Positions 40,656 to 48,996 of a DNA stretch of 48,999 bases are shown here, piece after piece. The stretch lies in assembly GCA_017618275.1 (NCBI GenBank), contig JAFZUS010000125.1:1-48999 (forward strand), given 5' to 3'. How positions within the stretch are numbered: the stretch's first letter is position 1; every line of letters begins with the position of its first letter. This DNA is from Prevotella sp. GTDB lineage: Bacteria; Bacteroidota; Bacteroidia; Bacteroidales; Bacteroidaceae. The notes beneath the pieces are model-generated. The model searched no databases. It had not been told where the DNA came from and worked only from the letters and a program-made list of their open reading frames with translations. The position numbers were made by a program, and so were the translations under genes.

Positions 40656-42707
40656 ATGAGAAAAGTAAAATGTGTTGCTATTGCCGCATTATTTGGACTG
40701 GCAACAAACTGCTGGGCCCAGCAGGCCGCAGTCAAATCAACCGTCTGTAATCCAGATGGAACAGTGACCTTCAACTATCAGAACGACTCTGCAAAGAACG
40801 TGTCGGTGGATGTCCAGTTCGCTGGACGCAAGGAGATGACACGCAATGCCGATGGGGTTTGGACCGTAACCCTCGGTCCGGCAGAGCCCGACATGTATCC
40901 CTATTGCTTCATCGTTGACGGTGTCAGCGTGATGGATCCTCAGAATCCCCAGTACTTCCCCAACGAAGGCTTCAAGAACAGTCTGTTGGAGATCAAGTCG
41001 AAGGACGGACTGCCCCATGACATCAAGGACGTGCCCCACGGACGTGTGGAGTACATCCACTACTATTCAAAGAGTCTCGGTGGCACAAACACTGCCATCG
41101 TCTATCTGCCGCCCAGTTACAATACCATGACGATGTCGTTTAATGCGGGCGACCAGAAGAAATACCCCGTGTTCTACCTCATCAGTGGTACGACGGACAC
41201 CGAGGAGGTGTATCTGAAGGTGGGCCGTGTGAACTATATCCTCGACAACCTGATTGCTGAGAAGGCTGCCAAGGAGATGATCGTGGTGCTGCCCTACGGT
41301 AATCCCACGAAACTCCTGCCTGCTCCGAAGGACGGCGGCCCGCAGTTGCAGTTTGGCAACGACGTGTTCAGCAAGGACCTCATCAACGACTTGATGCCTT
41401 ATATCGAGAAGAACTACCGTACGGTGAATAATCGTGACAACCGTGCCATCGGCGGCTTCTCACGTGGTGGTAACCAAGGTCTGCTCAATGGTCTGACGAA
41501 CCTTGACAAGTTCTCTTACCTGTGCAGTTACAGTTCGTTTACCTCGACGGATATCCCCAATGTCTACGACAATGCTGCTGACACCAACAAGAAGATCCAT
41601 CTCTTCTGGCTCGGTGTAGGTACGGATGACTTCCTCTATGGCAATGCCCGTGACTATATGGAGTTCCTCGACAGCAAGGGCATCCAAAGCGTGAAGGAGT
41701 TCACGACTGGCAAGTTCGGCCACACTTGGATGAACGCCAAGTACTTCCTCACCAAGACCCTCCCACTGCTCTTCAACAAGAAGGCTGCAGAAGAGGCAAT
41801 GAAGAACGGTCAGCCTGCTCCCGCCAAGACGGGACAGGAACAGCAGTTTACGCCTGGCGTGATGGCCCGACTCTTCCCGCGTCCGATCATTTCGCCGGAA
41901 TATGCTGAAGACGGTATCACCTTCCGTTTCAAGGCTCCCGAGGCCAAGAAAGTGGAACTGGAGTGCGAGATGCTGCCTGAGAACCTCGCTATGGAACGTG
42001 ACAGCGACGGTGTGTGGAGTGTGACAATGACCGATCACCTCTTCGATACTTTTGAATACTGTTTCGTGATGGACGGAACCCCTGTGGCTGACCCCAGCAA
42101 TATGTATCTCTCGCCCAACAAGGGCTTCAAGTACAGCATAGCCGACAATCCCAATTCACCTTTCAACTTCGCCTCGATGGGTGAGATAGAGCACGGACGC
42201 GTGTCGTATGACTTTGAAAATAATGAGGCTTGGTACACCTCGGCGATGCAAGGACAACAGGGAGGCGGCATGTTTATGATGCCCACGATGATCCAGTTGG
42301 TACCCGGCAAGGATGACACGATGGAGAGTTGGTTCAAGGTCGGTGGCGCTGATGCCATCGTCGACAAACTCGTTGCCGACGGCAAGGCCAAGGCTTGTAT
42401 CCTTACCACCAGTAGCATGGACTTCATGCAGGGTATGCCTGGTGGTGGCGGTATGCCCGGCATCCAGATGGATGTGTTGAAAGCCGACGACTATCCAACA
42501 TGGGGTCTGCGTCGTGCAGCCCTCATCAAACTGCTCCTTGATATTGCCAAGCGTCCTGCTCCACAGATGGGTGGCTTTGGTGGTGGACGTCCCGGTGGTG
42601 CTGGCGGTCGTCGTGGTGGCGGCGGTGGCTTCCCAGGCGGTGGCGGCGGCTTCCCAGGCGGAGGCGGTGGCTTCCCCGGTGGCGGTTTCCCGGGTGGAGG
42701 CTTCTAA
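40656..42707 (+). CDS. Secreted CE1-type esterase with E-set (CBM48-like) domains and a Gly-rich tail
   Basis: The 683-residue protein has a signal peptide (about 1-22, NCWAQ), an E-set/CBM48-like domain (about 30-115), an alpha/beta-hydrolase esterase domain with nucleophile Ser269 in GGFSRGG and His356 in FGHTWMN, then a second E-set domain (about 420-520) and a segment resembling the beginning of another esterase domain (ESWFKVGGADAIVDKL). CE1 relatives remove feruloyl or acetyl groups from xylan. The last about 50 residues are Gly/Phe/Pro-rich (repeated GGGGGFPGG). The frame is open from 40590, before the promoter, so ATG 40656 (MRKVK) is used. GH3 and MFS genes follow in the same direction. 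Confidence 0.85.
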   Translation: MRKVKCVAIAALFGLATNCWAQQAAVKSTVCNPDGTVTFNYQNDSAKNVSVDVQFAGRKEMTRNADGVWTVTLGPAEPDMYPYCFIVDGVSVMDPQNPQYFPNEGFKNSLLEIKSKDGLPHDIKDVPHGRVEYIHYYSKSLGGTNTAIVYLPPSYNTMTMSFNAGDQKKYPVFYLISGTTDTEEVYLKVGRVNYILDNLIAEKAAKEMIVVLPYGNPTKLLPAPKDGGPQLQFGNDVFSKDLINDLMPYIEKNYRTVNNRDNRAIGGFSRGGNQGLLNGLTNLDKFSYLCSYSSFTSTDIPNVYDNAADTNKKIHLFWLGVGTDDFLYGNARDYMEFLDSKGIQSVKEFTTGKFGHTWMNAKYFLTKTLPLLFNKKAAEEAMKNGQPAPAKTGQEQQFTPGVMARLFPRPIISPEYAEDGITFRFKAPEAKKVELECEMLPENLAMERDSDGVWSVTMTDHLFDTFEYCFVMDGTPVADPSNMYLSPNKGFKYSIADNPNSPFNFASMGEIEHGRVSYDFENNEAWYTSAMQGQQGGGMFMMPTMIQLVPGKDDTMESWFKVGGADAIVDKLVADGKAKACILTTSSMDFMQGMPGGGGMPGIQMDVLKADDYPTWGLRRAALIKLLLDIAKRPAPQMGGFGGGRPGGAGGRRGGGGGFPGGGGGFPGGGGGFPGGGFPGGGF

Positions 42708-42748
42708 CCTGTCAGTTTGCATACAACCATAATAAATATAGTATTAAA

Positions 42749-45373
42749 ATGAGAAAAATGTTTTTGGCGGCAGTGACCGCTATGTTGGCCCTGACCAGTG
42801 CGTCGGCCCAGTTCAAGTATGAATGGCAGAACCCGAACATGCCGAGAGAACAGCGTGTGGAGAGTCTGCTGAAGATGTTGACCCCCGAGGAGAAGGTGGG
42901 ACTGATGATGAATAAGTCCATCAGTATCGACCGTCTTGGCATCCCCTCCTACAACTGGTGGAGCGAGGCCTGTCACGGTGTGCGTCAGGGCGGCTATACC
43001 GTCTATCCGCAGCCGATTGGTATGGCTGCTGCCTTCAGTTCGGAGTTGGTCTACAACGTGTTCTCGCAGGTGTCTGACGAGGCCCGTGCCAACTGGAACC
43101 GCAGTGACCACAATATCTTCAACGTGCCTATGGGCGTGACCTATTATCCCGGTAATCCGGAACTCACCTTCTGGTGCCCGAACGTGAATATCTTCCGTGA
43201 CCCACGATGGGGCAGGGGACAGGAGACCTGTGGTGAGGACCCCTATATGAATGCCGTGCTCGGTGTGGCAACGGTACTCGGTATGCAGGGCAACGACGAC
43301 AAATACTTCAAGACCCACGCCTGTGCCAAGCACTATGCCGTACACAGCGGTCCGGAGCCTTTGCGTCACTCGATGAACGTGGAGCCCACCAACCGCGACT
43401 TGTGGGAGACCTATCTGCCTGCCTTCAAGGCTTTGGTGAAGGAAGGTAATGTGCGTGAAGTGATGTGTGCCTACCAGCGTTTCGAGGGGAAGCCCTGCTG
43501 TACGAGTGACCGTCTGTTGATCGATATCCTGCGCAACAAGTGGGGCTACGACGGTATCGTGCTCACCGATTGTGACGCTATCAACAACTTCTTCAACCGT
43601 GGACAGCACGAGACGCATAAGGATGGTCTTTCTGCTTCTGTCGATGCTGTGCTGAACGGTACCGACCTCGAGTGCGGTAAGGTGTTCATGTCGCTGACCG
43701 AAGGCCTGCAGAAGGGTCTGATCAAGGAGAGTGACCTCGACGGTCATCTGCGCAAGGTGCTGATGGGTCGCTTCGAACTCGGTATGTTCGACCCCGCCAA
43801 CCTGTTGCCTTGGGCCAACCTCGGTCCGGAGGTCATCAGCAGCGAGAAGAACAACGACCTGGCTACTCAGGCCGCACGCGAGTCGATGGTACTGCTCGAG
43901 AACAAAGGCAATGTACTGCCCCTCTCGAAGAGCATCAAGACCCTCGCCGTGCTGGGCCCGAATGCCGATGATGTGGAGTTGCTGAACGGTAACTATGGTG
44001 GCACGCCCACCGACAACCACAAGCACTCGCTGTTGGAGGGCATCAAGGCTGCTGTTCCTGGAGCCAAGATTATCTACAATAAGGCTTGTGAGTTGAATGA
44101 TGAGTTTACGACCGTACACCACATTCAGGACTTCAACGACGGTAAGGGCGTGTTCGTGGAGTTCTGGAACAATAAGAACCTGGAGGGTGACCCCGTGAAG
44201 AGCGACTACTACACTGGCGAACTGAACTTCTCTACCTTCGGAGCCTGGGGCTTTGCCGAGGGTGTCGACAATGACAATCTCTCTGTCCGTGTCAGCGGTA
44301 AGTATACGGCTACCTTTACGGGCGAGATGAAGTACACCCTCTCTACCGACAACGGTTACGTGCTGAAGGTCAACGGCGAGGTCGTCGAGGAGAACAAGGG
44401 TGGCGGCCGTCGTGGTTTCGGAGGCTTCGGCTTCGGACGTCGTGGAGCCGACTACAAGGGCTTCAACGTTGAGAAGGGCAAGACCTATGATGTGGTCATC
44501 GAATATGGTCGTGGCAACGGACAGTTCGCCATGTTGCGTGGCGACATCTGCGAGCGTAAGTTGGCTGACTTCACTGATCTGGCCAACGAGGTCAGCGTGG
44601 CTGATGCCATCGTCATCATCGGTGGTATCTCTGCCCGTATGGAAGGTGAGGGTGGCGACAAGCAGACCATCGACCTGCCGAAGGTTCAGCAACTGTTGGT
44701 GGAGGCTATGCACAAGACCGGCAAGCCTGTGATCTTCGTCAACTGCTCTGGTTCGGCGATTGCCTTTGGTAGTGTCGAGGGACAGTATGATGCCCTGTTG
44801 CAGGCATGGTATCCCGGTCAGGGTGGTGCCAAGGCACTCGCTGAGGTGCTCTTCGGCGACTACAACCCCGGCGGCAAACTGCCTGTGACCTTCTACCGTT
44901 CGAACGACGATCTGCCCGATTTCATGGACTACTCGATGAAGAACCGCACCTACCGTTACTTCACGGGTGTGCCTCAGTACGCCTTTGGTTACGGTCTGAG
45001 TTATTCCACCTTCAAGGTGGGCAAGGGTAAGATCTCTGCCGCATCCGCAAAATCCGGAAAATCCGGCACTTTCTGCACCATCACCGTGCCAGTGACGAAT
45101 ACCGGCAAGCGTGAGGGAACAGAGACCGTACAGGTGTATGTGAAGCGTCTCGACGACCCAGGTGCTCCCATCAAGGCGCTGAAGGGATTCCAGAAACTGA
45201 ACCTGAAGCCCGGTGAGACCCAGACGGCCGCTATCGAACTCAAACCATCAGCCTTTGAATACTACGATGAGATGATCGACGAACTGTCGGTAAAGACAGG
45301 ACGCTACAAGATCCTCTATGGAACCTCGTCGCTCGACAAGGATCTGCAGAGTTTTGACTTTACTGTGAAATAA
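42749..45373 (+). CDS. Glycoside hydrolase family 3 (beta-glucosidase/beta-xylosidase) with PA14 insert
   Basis: The 874-residue secreted enzyme has a signal peptide (1-20), the GH3 barrel (YNWWSEACHGV; FWCPNVNIFRDPRWGRGQET; KHYAVHSGPE; nucleophile Asp274 in GIVLTDCDA), the alpha/beta domain (VLLENKGNVLPL), a PA14-type insert (about 465-610) and a C-terminal fibronectin-III-like domain (VPVTNTGKREGTETVQVYV). The RHSMNVEP and EACHGV pattern fits xylan beta-xylosidase/beta-glucosidase branches. The PA14 part contains a Gly/Arg/Phe-rich insertion (GGGRRGFGGFGFGRRG). The linker before the FnIII domain holds a nine-base repeat (SAKSGKSG). It is followed after six bases by an MFS transporter. Confidence 0.93.
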   Translation: MRKMFLAAVTAMLALTSASAQFKYEWQNPNMPREQRVESLLKMLTPEEKVGLMMNKSISIDRLGIPSYNWWSEACHGVRQGGYTVYPQPIGMAAAFSSELVYNVFSQVSDEARANWNRSDHNIFNVPMGVTYYPGNPELTFWCPNVNIFRDPRWGRGQETCGEDPYMNAVLGVATVLGMQGNDDKYFKTHACAKHYAVHSGPEPLRHSMNVEPTNRDLWETYLPAFKALVKEGNVREVMCAYQRFEGKPCCTSDRLLIDILRNKWGYDGIVLTDCDAINNFFNRGQHETHKDGLSASVDAVLNGTDLECGKVFMSLTEGLQKGLIKESDLDGHLRKVLMGRFELGMFDPANLLPWANLGPEVISSEKNNDLATQAARESMVLLENKGNVLPLSKSIKTLAVLGPNADDVELLNGNYGGTPTDNHKHSLLEGIKAAVPGAKIIYNKACELNDEFTTVHHIQDFNDGKGVFVEFWNNKNLEGDPVKSDYYTGELNFSTFGAWGFAEGVDNDNLSVRVSGKYTATFTGEMKYTLSTDNGYVLKVNGEVVEENKGGGRRGFGGFGFGRRGADYKGFNVEKGKTYDVVIEYGRGNGQFAMLRGDICERKLADFTDLANEVSVADAIVIIGGISARMEGEGGDKQTIDLPKVQQLLVEAMHKTGKPVIFVNCSGSAIAFGSVEGQYDALLQAWYPGQGGAKALAEVLFGDYNPGGKLPVTFYRSNDDLPDFMDYSMKNRTYRYFTGVPQYAFGYGLSYSTFKVGKGKISAASAKSGKSGTFCTITVPVTNTGKREGTETVQVYVKRLDDPGAPIKALKGFQKLNLKPGETQTAAIELKPSAFEYYDEMIDELSVKTGRYKILYGTSSLDKDLQSFDFTVK
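45044..45070 (+). repeat. Nine-base tandem repeat (TCCGGAAAA type) in the GH3 gene
   Basis: Units start at 45044, 45053 and 45062: TCCGCAAAA, TCCGGAAAA, TCCGGCACT. Codon phase is the same as in the dnaE copy (Ser-Gly-Lys). Confidence 0.88.
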
Positions 45374-45379
45374 TATGGT

Positions 45380-46609
45380 ATGGAGAGGCTATGGAATAGG
45401 AACTACTGCAAGGTGATGGTGGCGAACTTCTCACTATTCTTTGCCTTCTACGTTCTCACGCCATTGCTTCCCCTCTACCTGAGTGAACATTTCGGAGCGA
45501 CGAAGGATGTAATCGGACTGGTGCTGTCGGGCTATACCGTCACAGCGCTGCTCTTCCGCCCGTTTAGCGGCTATGTCGTCGACTCGTTTCCAAGAAAGAA
45601 GGTGCTGATGCTTTGCTTCGGCACCTTCTCTATTTTCTTTGCCGGCTATCTGGCTGCCTCCACCTTATTATTATTTATGGTGGTGAGAACCCTTCATGGC
45701 GGTCCCTTTGGTGCACTGACAGTCTCTAACTCCACGGTAGCCATCGATGTGCTGCCATCGAGTCGGCGCACCGAGGGCATCGGTTATTACGGACTGAGTA
45801 ATAACCTGGCAATGGCGGTGGCGCCCACCATCGGCATCTTCCTCTACAAACTGACCAATAGTTTCGAAGCGCTTTTCTGGCTCGCCCTCATCGTGGCCTG
45901 CCTCGGTTGGCTCGTCGATGCTACGGTGAAATTGAATCATGGGGACTGGCACAATGATAGAAGCGCAGCGACGATTAGGGAGCCTGTCTCCGTGATTCAG
46001 AAGCGCTGCAAACTCTCTTGGGATCGTTTTTTCCTCGTCAAAGGCTGGCTCCTTGGACTCAATATGGTGGCCTTCGGCTTCAGTTTCGGTGTGCTGAGCA
46101 ACTATCTTGCCATCTATGGCAAGGAGGTGTTGGGCATTACGGGTGGCACAGGTACTTATTTCATGCTTTGTTCTGTCGGTCTGATCCTCTCGCGGTTACA
46201 GGGCGGCAAAGCACTGCGCAAGGGACGTCTCACCCATAATGCGGGTGAGGGTATGGTGATATCTTTTATCGGCTATACCTTATTTATCGCCGCCCCAGGG
46301 TGGCTGGGTTATTACGGCTCCGCCTTACTCATCGGTCTGGGCAACGGACACATGTGGCCCGCCTTCCAGAATATGACCATCAATGTGGCCCGTAACAACC
46401 AACGTGGTACGGCCAACAGTACCATCCTCATCTCGTGGGATATCGGCATGGGTCTTGGTATCCTCGTTGGTGGGGTGGTCTCCGAACTGTTGGGCTACGC
46501 CGCTGCCTTCTGGACGGTGGTGTTGGTCAATGGCGCTGGTGTGCTCTGTTTCTTTCTCGCCACCAAGGCGTTCTTTCTCCGCCGCAACCTCAACGAGTCT
46601 GTTCGTTGA
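45380..46609 (+). CDS. MFS transporter (DHA1-like)
   Basis: The 409-residue protein has about 12 hydrophobic helices and opens with NYCKVMVANFSLFFAFYVLTPLLPLYL; the MFS loop motif appears as FRPFSGYVVDSFPRKKVLM. The gene starts six bases after the GH3 stop, so the substrate may be a sugar released by the esterase/GH3 pair (inference from context; DHA1 relatives are often drug or sugar effluxers). The cytoplasmic loop between helices 6 and 7 contains NHGDWHND, which is encoded by a REP-like 23-mer (45936-45958). Confidence 0.87.
   Translation: MERLWNRNYCKVMVANFSLFFAFYVLTPLLPLYLSEHFGATKDVIGLVLSGYTVTALLFRPFSGYVVDSFPRKKVLMLCFGTFSIFFAGYLAASTLLLFMVVRTLHGGPFGALTVSNSTVAIDVLPSSRRTEGIGYYGLSNNLAMAVAPTIGIFLYKLTNSFEALFWLALIVACLGWLVDATVKLNHGDWHNDRSAATIREPVSVIQKRCKLSWDRFFLVKGWLLGLNMVAFGFSFGVLSNYLAIYGKEVLGITGGTGTYFMLCSVGLILSRLQGGKALRKGRLTHNAGEGMVISFIGYTLFIAAPGWLGYYGSALLIGLGNGHMWPAFQNMTINVARNNQRGTANSTILISWDIGMGLGILVGGVVSELLGYAAAFWTVVLVNGAGVLCFFLATKAFFLRRNLNESVR
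45936..45958 (+). repeat. REP-like 23-mer inside the MFS gene
   Basis: ATCA-T-GGGGAC-N8-TGAT: the same length and GGGGAC position as the REPs of the RAYT locus and of birA, with different but self-complementary ends (ATCAT/ATGAT). Confidence 0.6.
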
Positions 46610-46620
46610 AATAAAGATGT

Positions 46621-47448
46621 TTATTTTTGTTGCCTGGTATAGTCCAGTGCTGCGCCGATGGCGGTGCAGTATTGGGAATACTTGGGTATATGGAAACGGA
46701 TATCGTAGAGTTTCTCCAAGGCAGGGAACACTTCCTTGCACTGCGGTAGCAACGATAGGTTGCCGATGAGTACGAAGTCGCGGATGTCGCTGCCTAGGGA
46801 TGCCAACCAGGCGGCGGAACCTATTGACTGGAGCACCATCTTGATGATGCCTGCGGCAATGTCCTCCTTCGAGGCATCGCTCTGGGCACGAGCGAAGTTG
46901 GAGGCCGTCGTATCCATCGGTAGTCCGGGCAATGGCTGCGGGCTGATATCGCCGATGGTGAGGTCGATATTTCGGATGTTTCCCTGTTTGGCAAGCGCGG
47001 CCACGGTCTTGATGTCGCTGGTGTTCAACATGATACGGGCCAGACCGGCCAATGTTCCACCTCCTACGCCGATACCACCGATATGTCGCATATCGTCGCC
47101 GTCGCATTTCACGAACGATGTACCTGTCCCCATCGAGACCACGATGGTGTGGTCGAGTTTTGACTCAAAGCGTGCACCGAGTCCGTCGGCAATGAACTCC
47201 TGCGACTTGCTGGTGGGCAGACCGTAGATGGGCTGGTCGATATAGGCGGCACCCACACCCGTCAGCATGACGTGCTCCACATCCTTCAGTTCTATGTCGT
47301 TGTCGTGCAGATACTTGCCAAAAGCCCCATAGAGCGAGGTGATGGGGTCGGCTGCCGTGATGCGAATAGGGGCCGAGACCTTGTTGTTCTTGATGCCTAC
47401 AATTTTTGTCGTGGAGATGCCCACGTCGATTCCAATGACGATTCCCAT
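46621..47448 (-). CDS. coaW: Type II pantothenate kinase
   Basis: It phosphorylates pantothenate in coenzyme A synthesis. The 275-residue protein has the ASKHA-kinase phosphate loop IGIDVGISTTKIVGI at the N-terminus, VSMGTGTSFVKCDG, GIGVGGGTLAGLARIML and GNLSLLP, matching the eukaryote-like type II pantothenate kinases that Bacteroidota use. The gene follows the histidine phosphatase after 16 bases in the same direction. It converges on the MFS gene; an AT-only hairpin (46609-46626) between the stops may serve as a weak terminator. Confidence 0.88.
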   Translation of the reverse strand: MGIVIGIDVGISTTKIVGIKNNKVSAPIRITAADPITSLYGAFGKYLHDNDIELKDVEHVMLTGVGAAYIDQPIYGLPTSKSQEFIADGLGARFESKLDHTIVVSMGTGTSFVKCDGDDMRHIGGIGVGGGTLAGLARIMLNTSDIKTVAALAKQGNIRNIDLTIGDISPQPLPGLPMDTTASNFARAQSDASKEDIAAGIIKMVLQSIGSAAWLASLGSDIRDFVLIGNLSLLPQCKEVFPALEKLYDIRFHIPKYSQYCTAIGAALDYTRQQK

Positions 47449-47458
47449 AATGATAGTT

Positions 47459-47483
47459 GATAGTTTAGAGTTTAGAGTTTAGA
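47459..47483. repeat. Heptamer tract (TTTAGAG)3 at the 3' end of the phosphatase gene
   Basis: Three TTTAGAG units cover the stop codon and the last codons. This is the same kind of short tract as the heptamers at 21401-21428. Confidence 0.85.
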
Positions 47484-48751
47484 GTATCAAATTTGGCGAG
47501 TTTGTCGAGATAGTACTGGCGCAAGTCTGCCCATTTGTAGTAGGGGTGACTGTCGGTCTTGACAGGGAGAGTGGCTTCGCGCTCGTTGAGCAGGGCCTTG
47601 ACAAGGATGTCGCCATTGCCTTTCTTGGGACGGTAGAAGATGAGTTGGATGTTACAACCCATCGGAAAAATCTTATAGTTCTGCCAGTGCTGGTCAAGTT
47701 CGTCAAGGTTCTCTACTTGTACGGCACAGTTGTCAAGTTCCAACAGGCAGGCGAGTGGCATGACGCAAACCTCGTGGCCGAAGCGGAGGGTAGCCTGTGT
47801 CTGGGTGACGGTATCAGCAGTCTCGATAATATTCCTCAGGAGGTTGCGCTGACTGAAAGGCATGATGCCCTTGGTCTGTGGGGCGGGACCGTAGTTGAGA
47901 TACCAGGCGATATTGTTCTGTTTCCACAGGTCGTAGATTTCCTCGTCGGTGAAGAGTGAGAAGAGTTCGATATCGGTGTCGTGGCTCTGCATATTGGTGG
48001 CAATCTCGAAAAGACTGCGCATGAACGATCCTGCCCGCAGGTTGCTGAACACCCAATTCTGATCGTTGAAAAGTGCCTGCATCAAGCGTTCCGGGTGGGT
48101 GTATTTGTCGCGCCAAACCTCACGACGAACCTTTCCGTCGTTGCCGGTTTCTTTTACGAGACCATCCCAAGGCTGGTTCAGGTAGTATTGTAACGACTCA
48201 CTGACATCGTTGTGGAAACGGGCAGTCGGATTGGCGGCAGCCAGTTCCTCGCACTCCGCAATCATGGAGAGGATGCAGCGGTTGACAACCGTAGAACGTG
48301 CGTCGATGGGTATGTTCTTGGTCTTGAAAATCTCTGGAAAGTTCTGGGCCATACGCATACCAATGCCGTGATGCTGGCGTTCGCCAACGGTGGAAAGGTC
48401 GCCTAAACGGTCAACAGAGGTCGGTTCGAAGGCCTCGATTTTACGGAGCGTCTCCTCGCCAAGGGGTGTCAACTTTCCCCGTTCTTTGGCTTCGCGAAGG
48501 ACATCTCTGGGACCTGTATAACTGTTGTCGCTGATGAGCCAGCGGGAGCCGTGACGGCCATAGTGGCTCATGTAGAAGGGCTCATAGCCTTTGGGAGCGG
48601 GGGTGAGCGGCTTGTCGGGAAGCCTGCGGTTATAATCCAGATACTGACTGCCAGACAAATACTTGTTGGCCTTGATTTCTTCGCGGGCAGTCTGGGCTGA
48701 GACTGTCAGCGTCAACATCGCAATGGTGAGGGTGGTGATAACCTTTTTCAT
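47465..48751 (-). CDS. Secreted histidine-type phosphatase (clade 2), paralogue
   Basis: The 428-residue protein has a signal peptide (1-20), SHYGRHGSR (RHG at 66-68) and the proton-donor motif FGHE (324-327). Overall it aligns along its length with the phosphatase at 38.3 kb, with the RHG motif at exactly the same residue number, but uses FGHE instead of FGHD, which may reflect another substrate class. The last residues (LNSKL) are encoded by a CTAAACT heptamer tract that continues past the stop. It is followed by pantothenate kinase. A promoter with exact 20-base spacing lies upstream. Confidence 0.88.
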   Translation of the reverse strand: MKKVITTLTIAMLTLTVSAQTAREEIKANKYLSGSQYLDYNRRLPDKPLTPAPKGYEPFYMSHYGRHGSRWLISDNSYTGPRDVLREAKERGKLTPLGEETLRKIEAFEPTSVDRLGDLSTVGERQHHGIGMRMAQNFPEIFKTKNIPIDARSTVVNRCILSMIAECEELAAANPTARFHNDVSESLQYYLNQPWDGLVKETGNDGKVRREVWRDKYTHPERLMQALFNDQNWVFSNLRAGSFMRSLFEIATNMQSHDTDIELFSLFTDEEIYDLWKQNNIAWYLNYGPAPQTKGIMPFSQRNLLRNIIETADTVTQTQATLRFGHEVCVMPLACLLELDNCAVQVENLDELDQHWQNYKIFPMGCNIQLIFYRPKKGNGDILVKALLNEREATLPVKTDSHPYYKWADLRQYYLDKLAKFDTLNSKL

Positions 48752-48775
48752 ACCTTAATAATATATAATAGGCTG

Positions 48776-48807
48776 CAAAGATAAGGCATTTTTCGGAAAT
48801 AAACAAA
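48776..48807 (-). promoter_or_regulatory. Promoter of the phosphatase-coaW operon
   Basis: Minus strand TTTG (plus 48804-48807), 20 bases, TATCTTTG (plus 48776-48783). Confidence 0.8.
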
Positions 48808-48830
48808 TAATAGAGGGTTTATTTGCAGAC

Positions 48831-48865
48831 AAAAAGAAAACCCGGCTCCACAGGGGATAACCGGG
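48831..48865 (-). terminator. Terminator of tRNA-Phe
   Basis: Minus strand: CCCGG (48861-48865) pairs with CCGGG (48841-48845), with an inner CCCC/GG pairing, followed by TTTTCTTTTT. Confidence 0.7.
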
Positions 48866-48881
48866 CTAATGAAAGGAGGAG

Positions 48882-48954
48882 TGGTACCTCCAGGAATCGA
48901 ACCGGGGACACACGGATTTTCAGTCCGATGCTCTACCAACTGAGCTAAGGCACC
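48882..48954 (-). tRNA. tRNA-Phe (anticodon GAA)
   Basis: Minus strand: acceptor GGTGCCT/AGGTACC (one G-T pair) with discriminator A, D-arm GCTC/GAGC, anticodon loop CTGAAAA (GAA, plus 48919-48921), T-loop TTCGATT. CCA is not encoded. Confidence 0.95.
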
Positions 48955-48988
48955 ATTGTGTCAACTGCATTCCTTTCGTTTGCGGGTG

Positions 48989-48996
48989 CAAAGGTA
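48989..48996 (-). promoter_or_regulatory. -7 promoter box of tRNA-Phe
   Basis: TACCTTTG on the minus strand, 35 bases upstream of the tRNA. The -33 region would lie outside the window. Confidence 0.7.

Noticed and set aside
43221-43250. GGGGACAGGAGACCTG in the GH3 gene as another REP
   Set aside because: These bases encode the conserved GH3 motif DPRWGRGQETCGED, so protein constraint explains them.
42704-44713. Minus-strand open frame of 669 codons opposite the GH3 gene
   Set aside because: It mirrors the well-supported GH3 frame, shows no recognisable domain or signal, and is rich in His/Thr/Val/Leu as expected for an antisense shadow.
46609-46626. AAATAAA-GATG-TTTATTT hairpin between the MFS and pantothenate kinase genes as a terminator feature
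   Set aside because: The stem is seven A-T pairs only; too weak to list, although its position between convergent stops is suitable.
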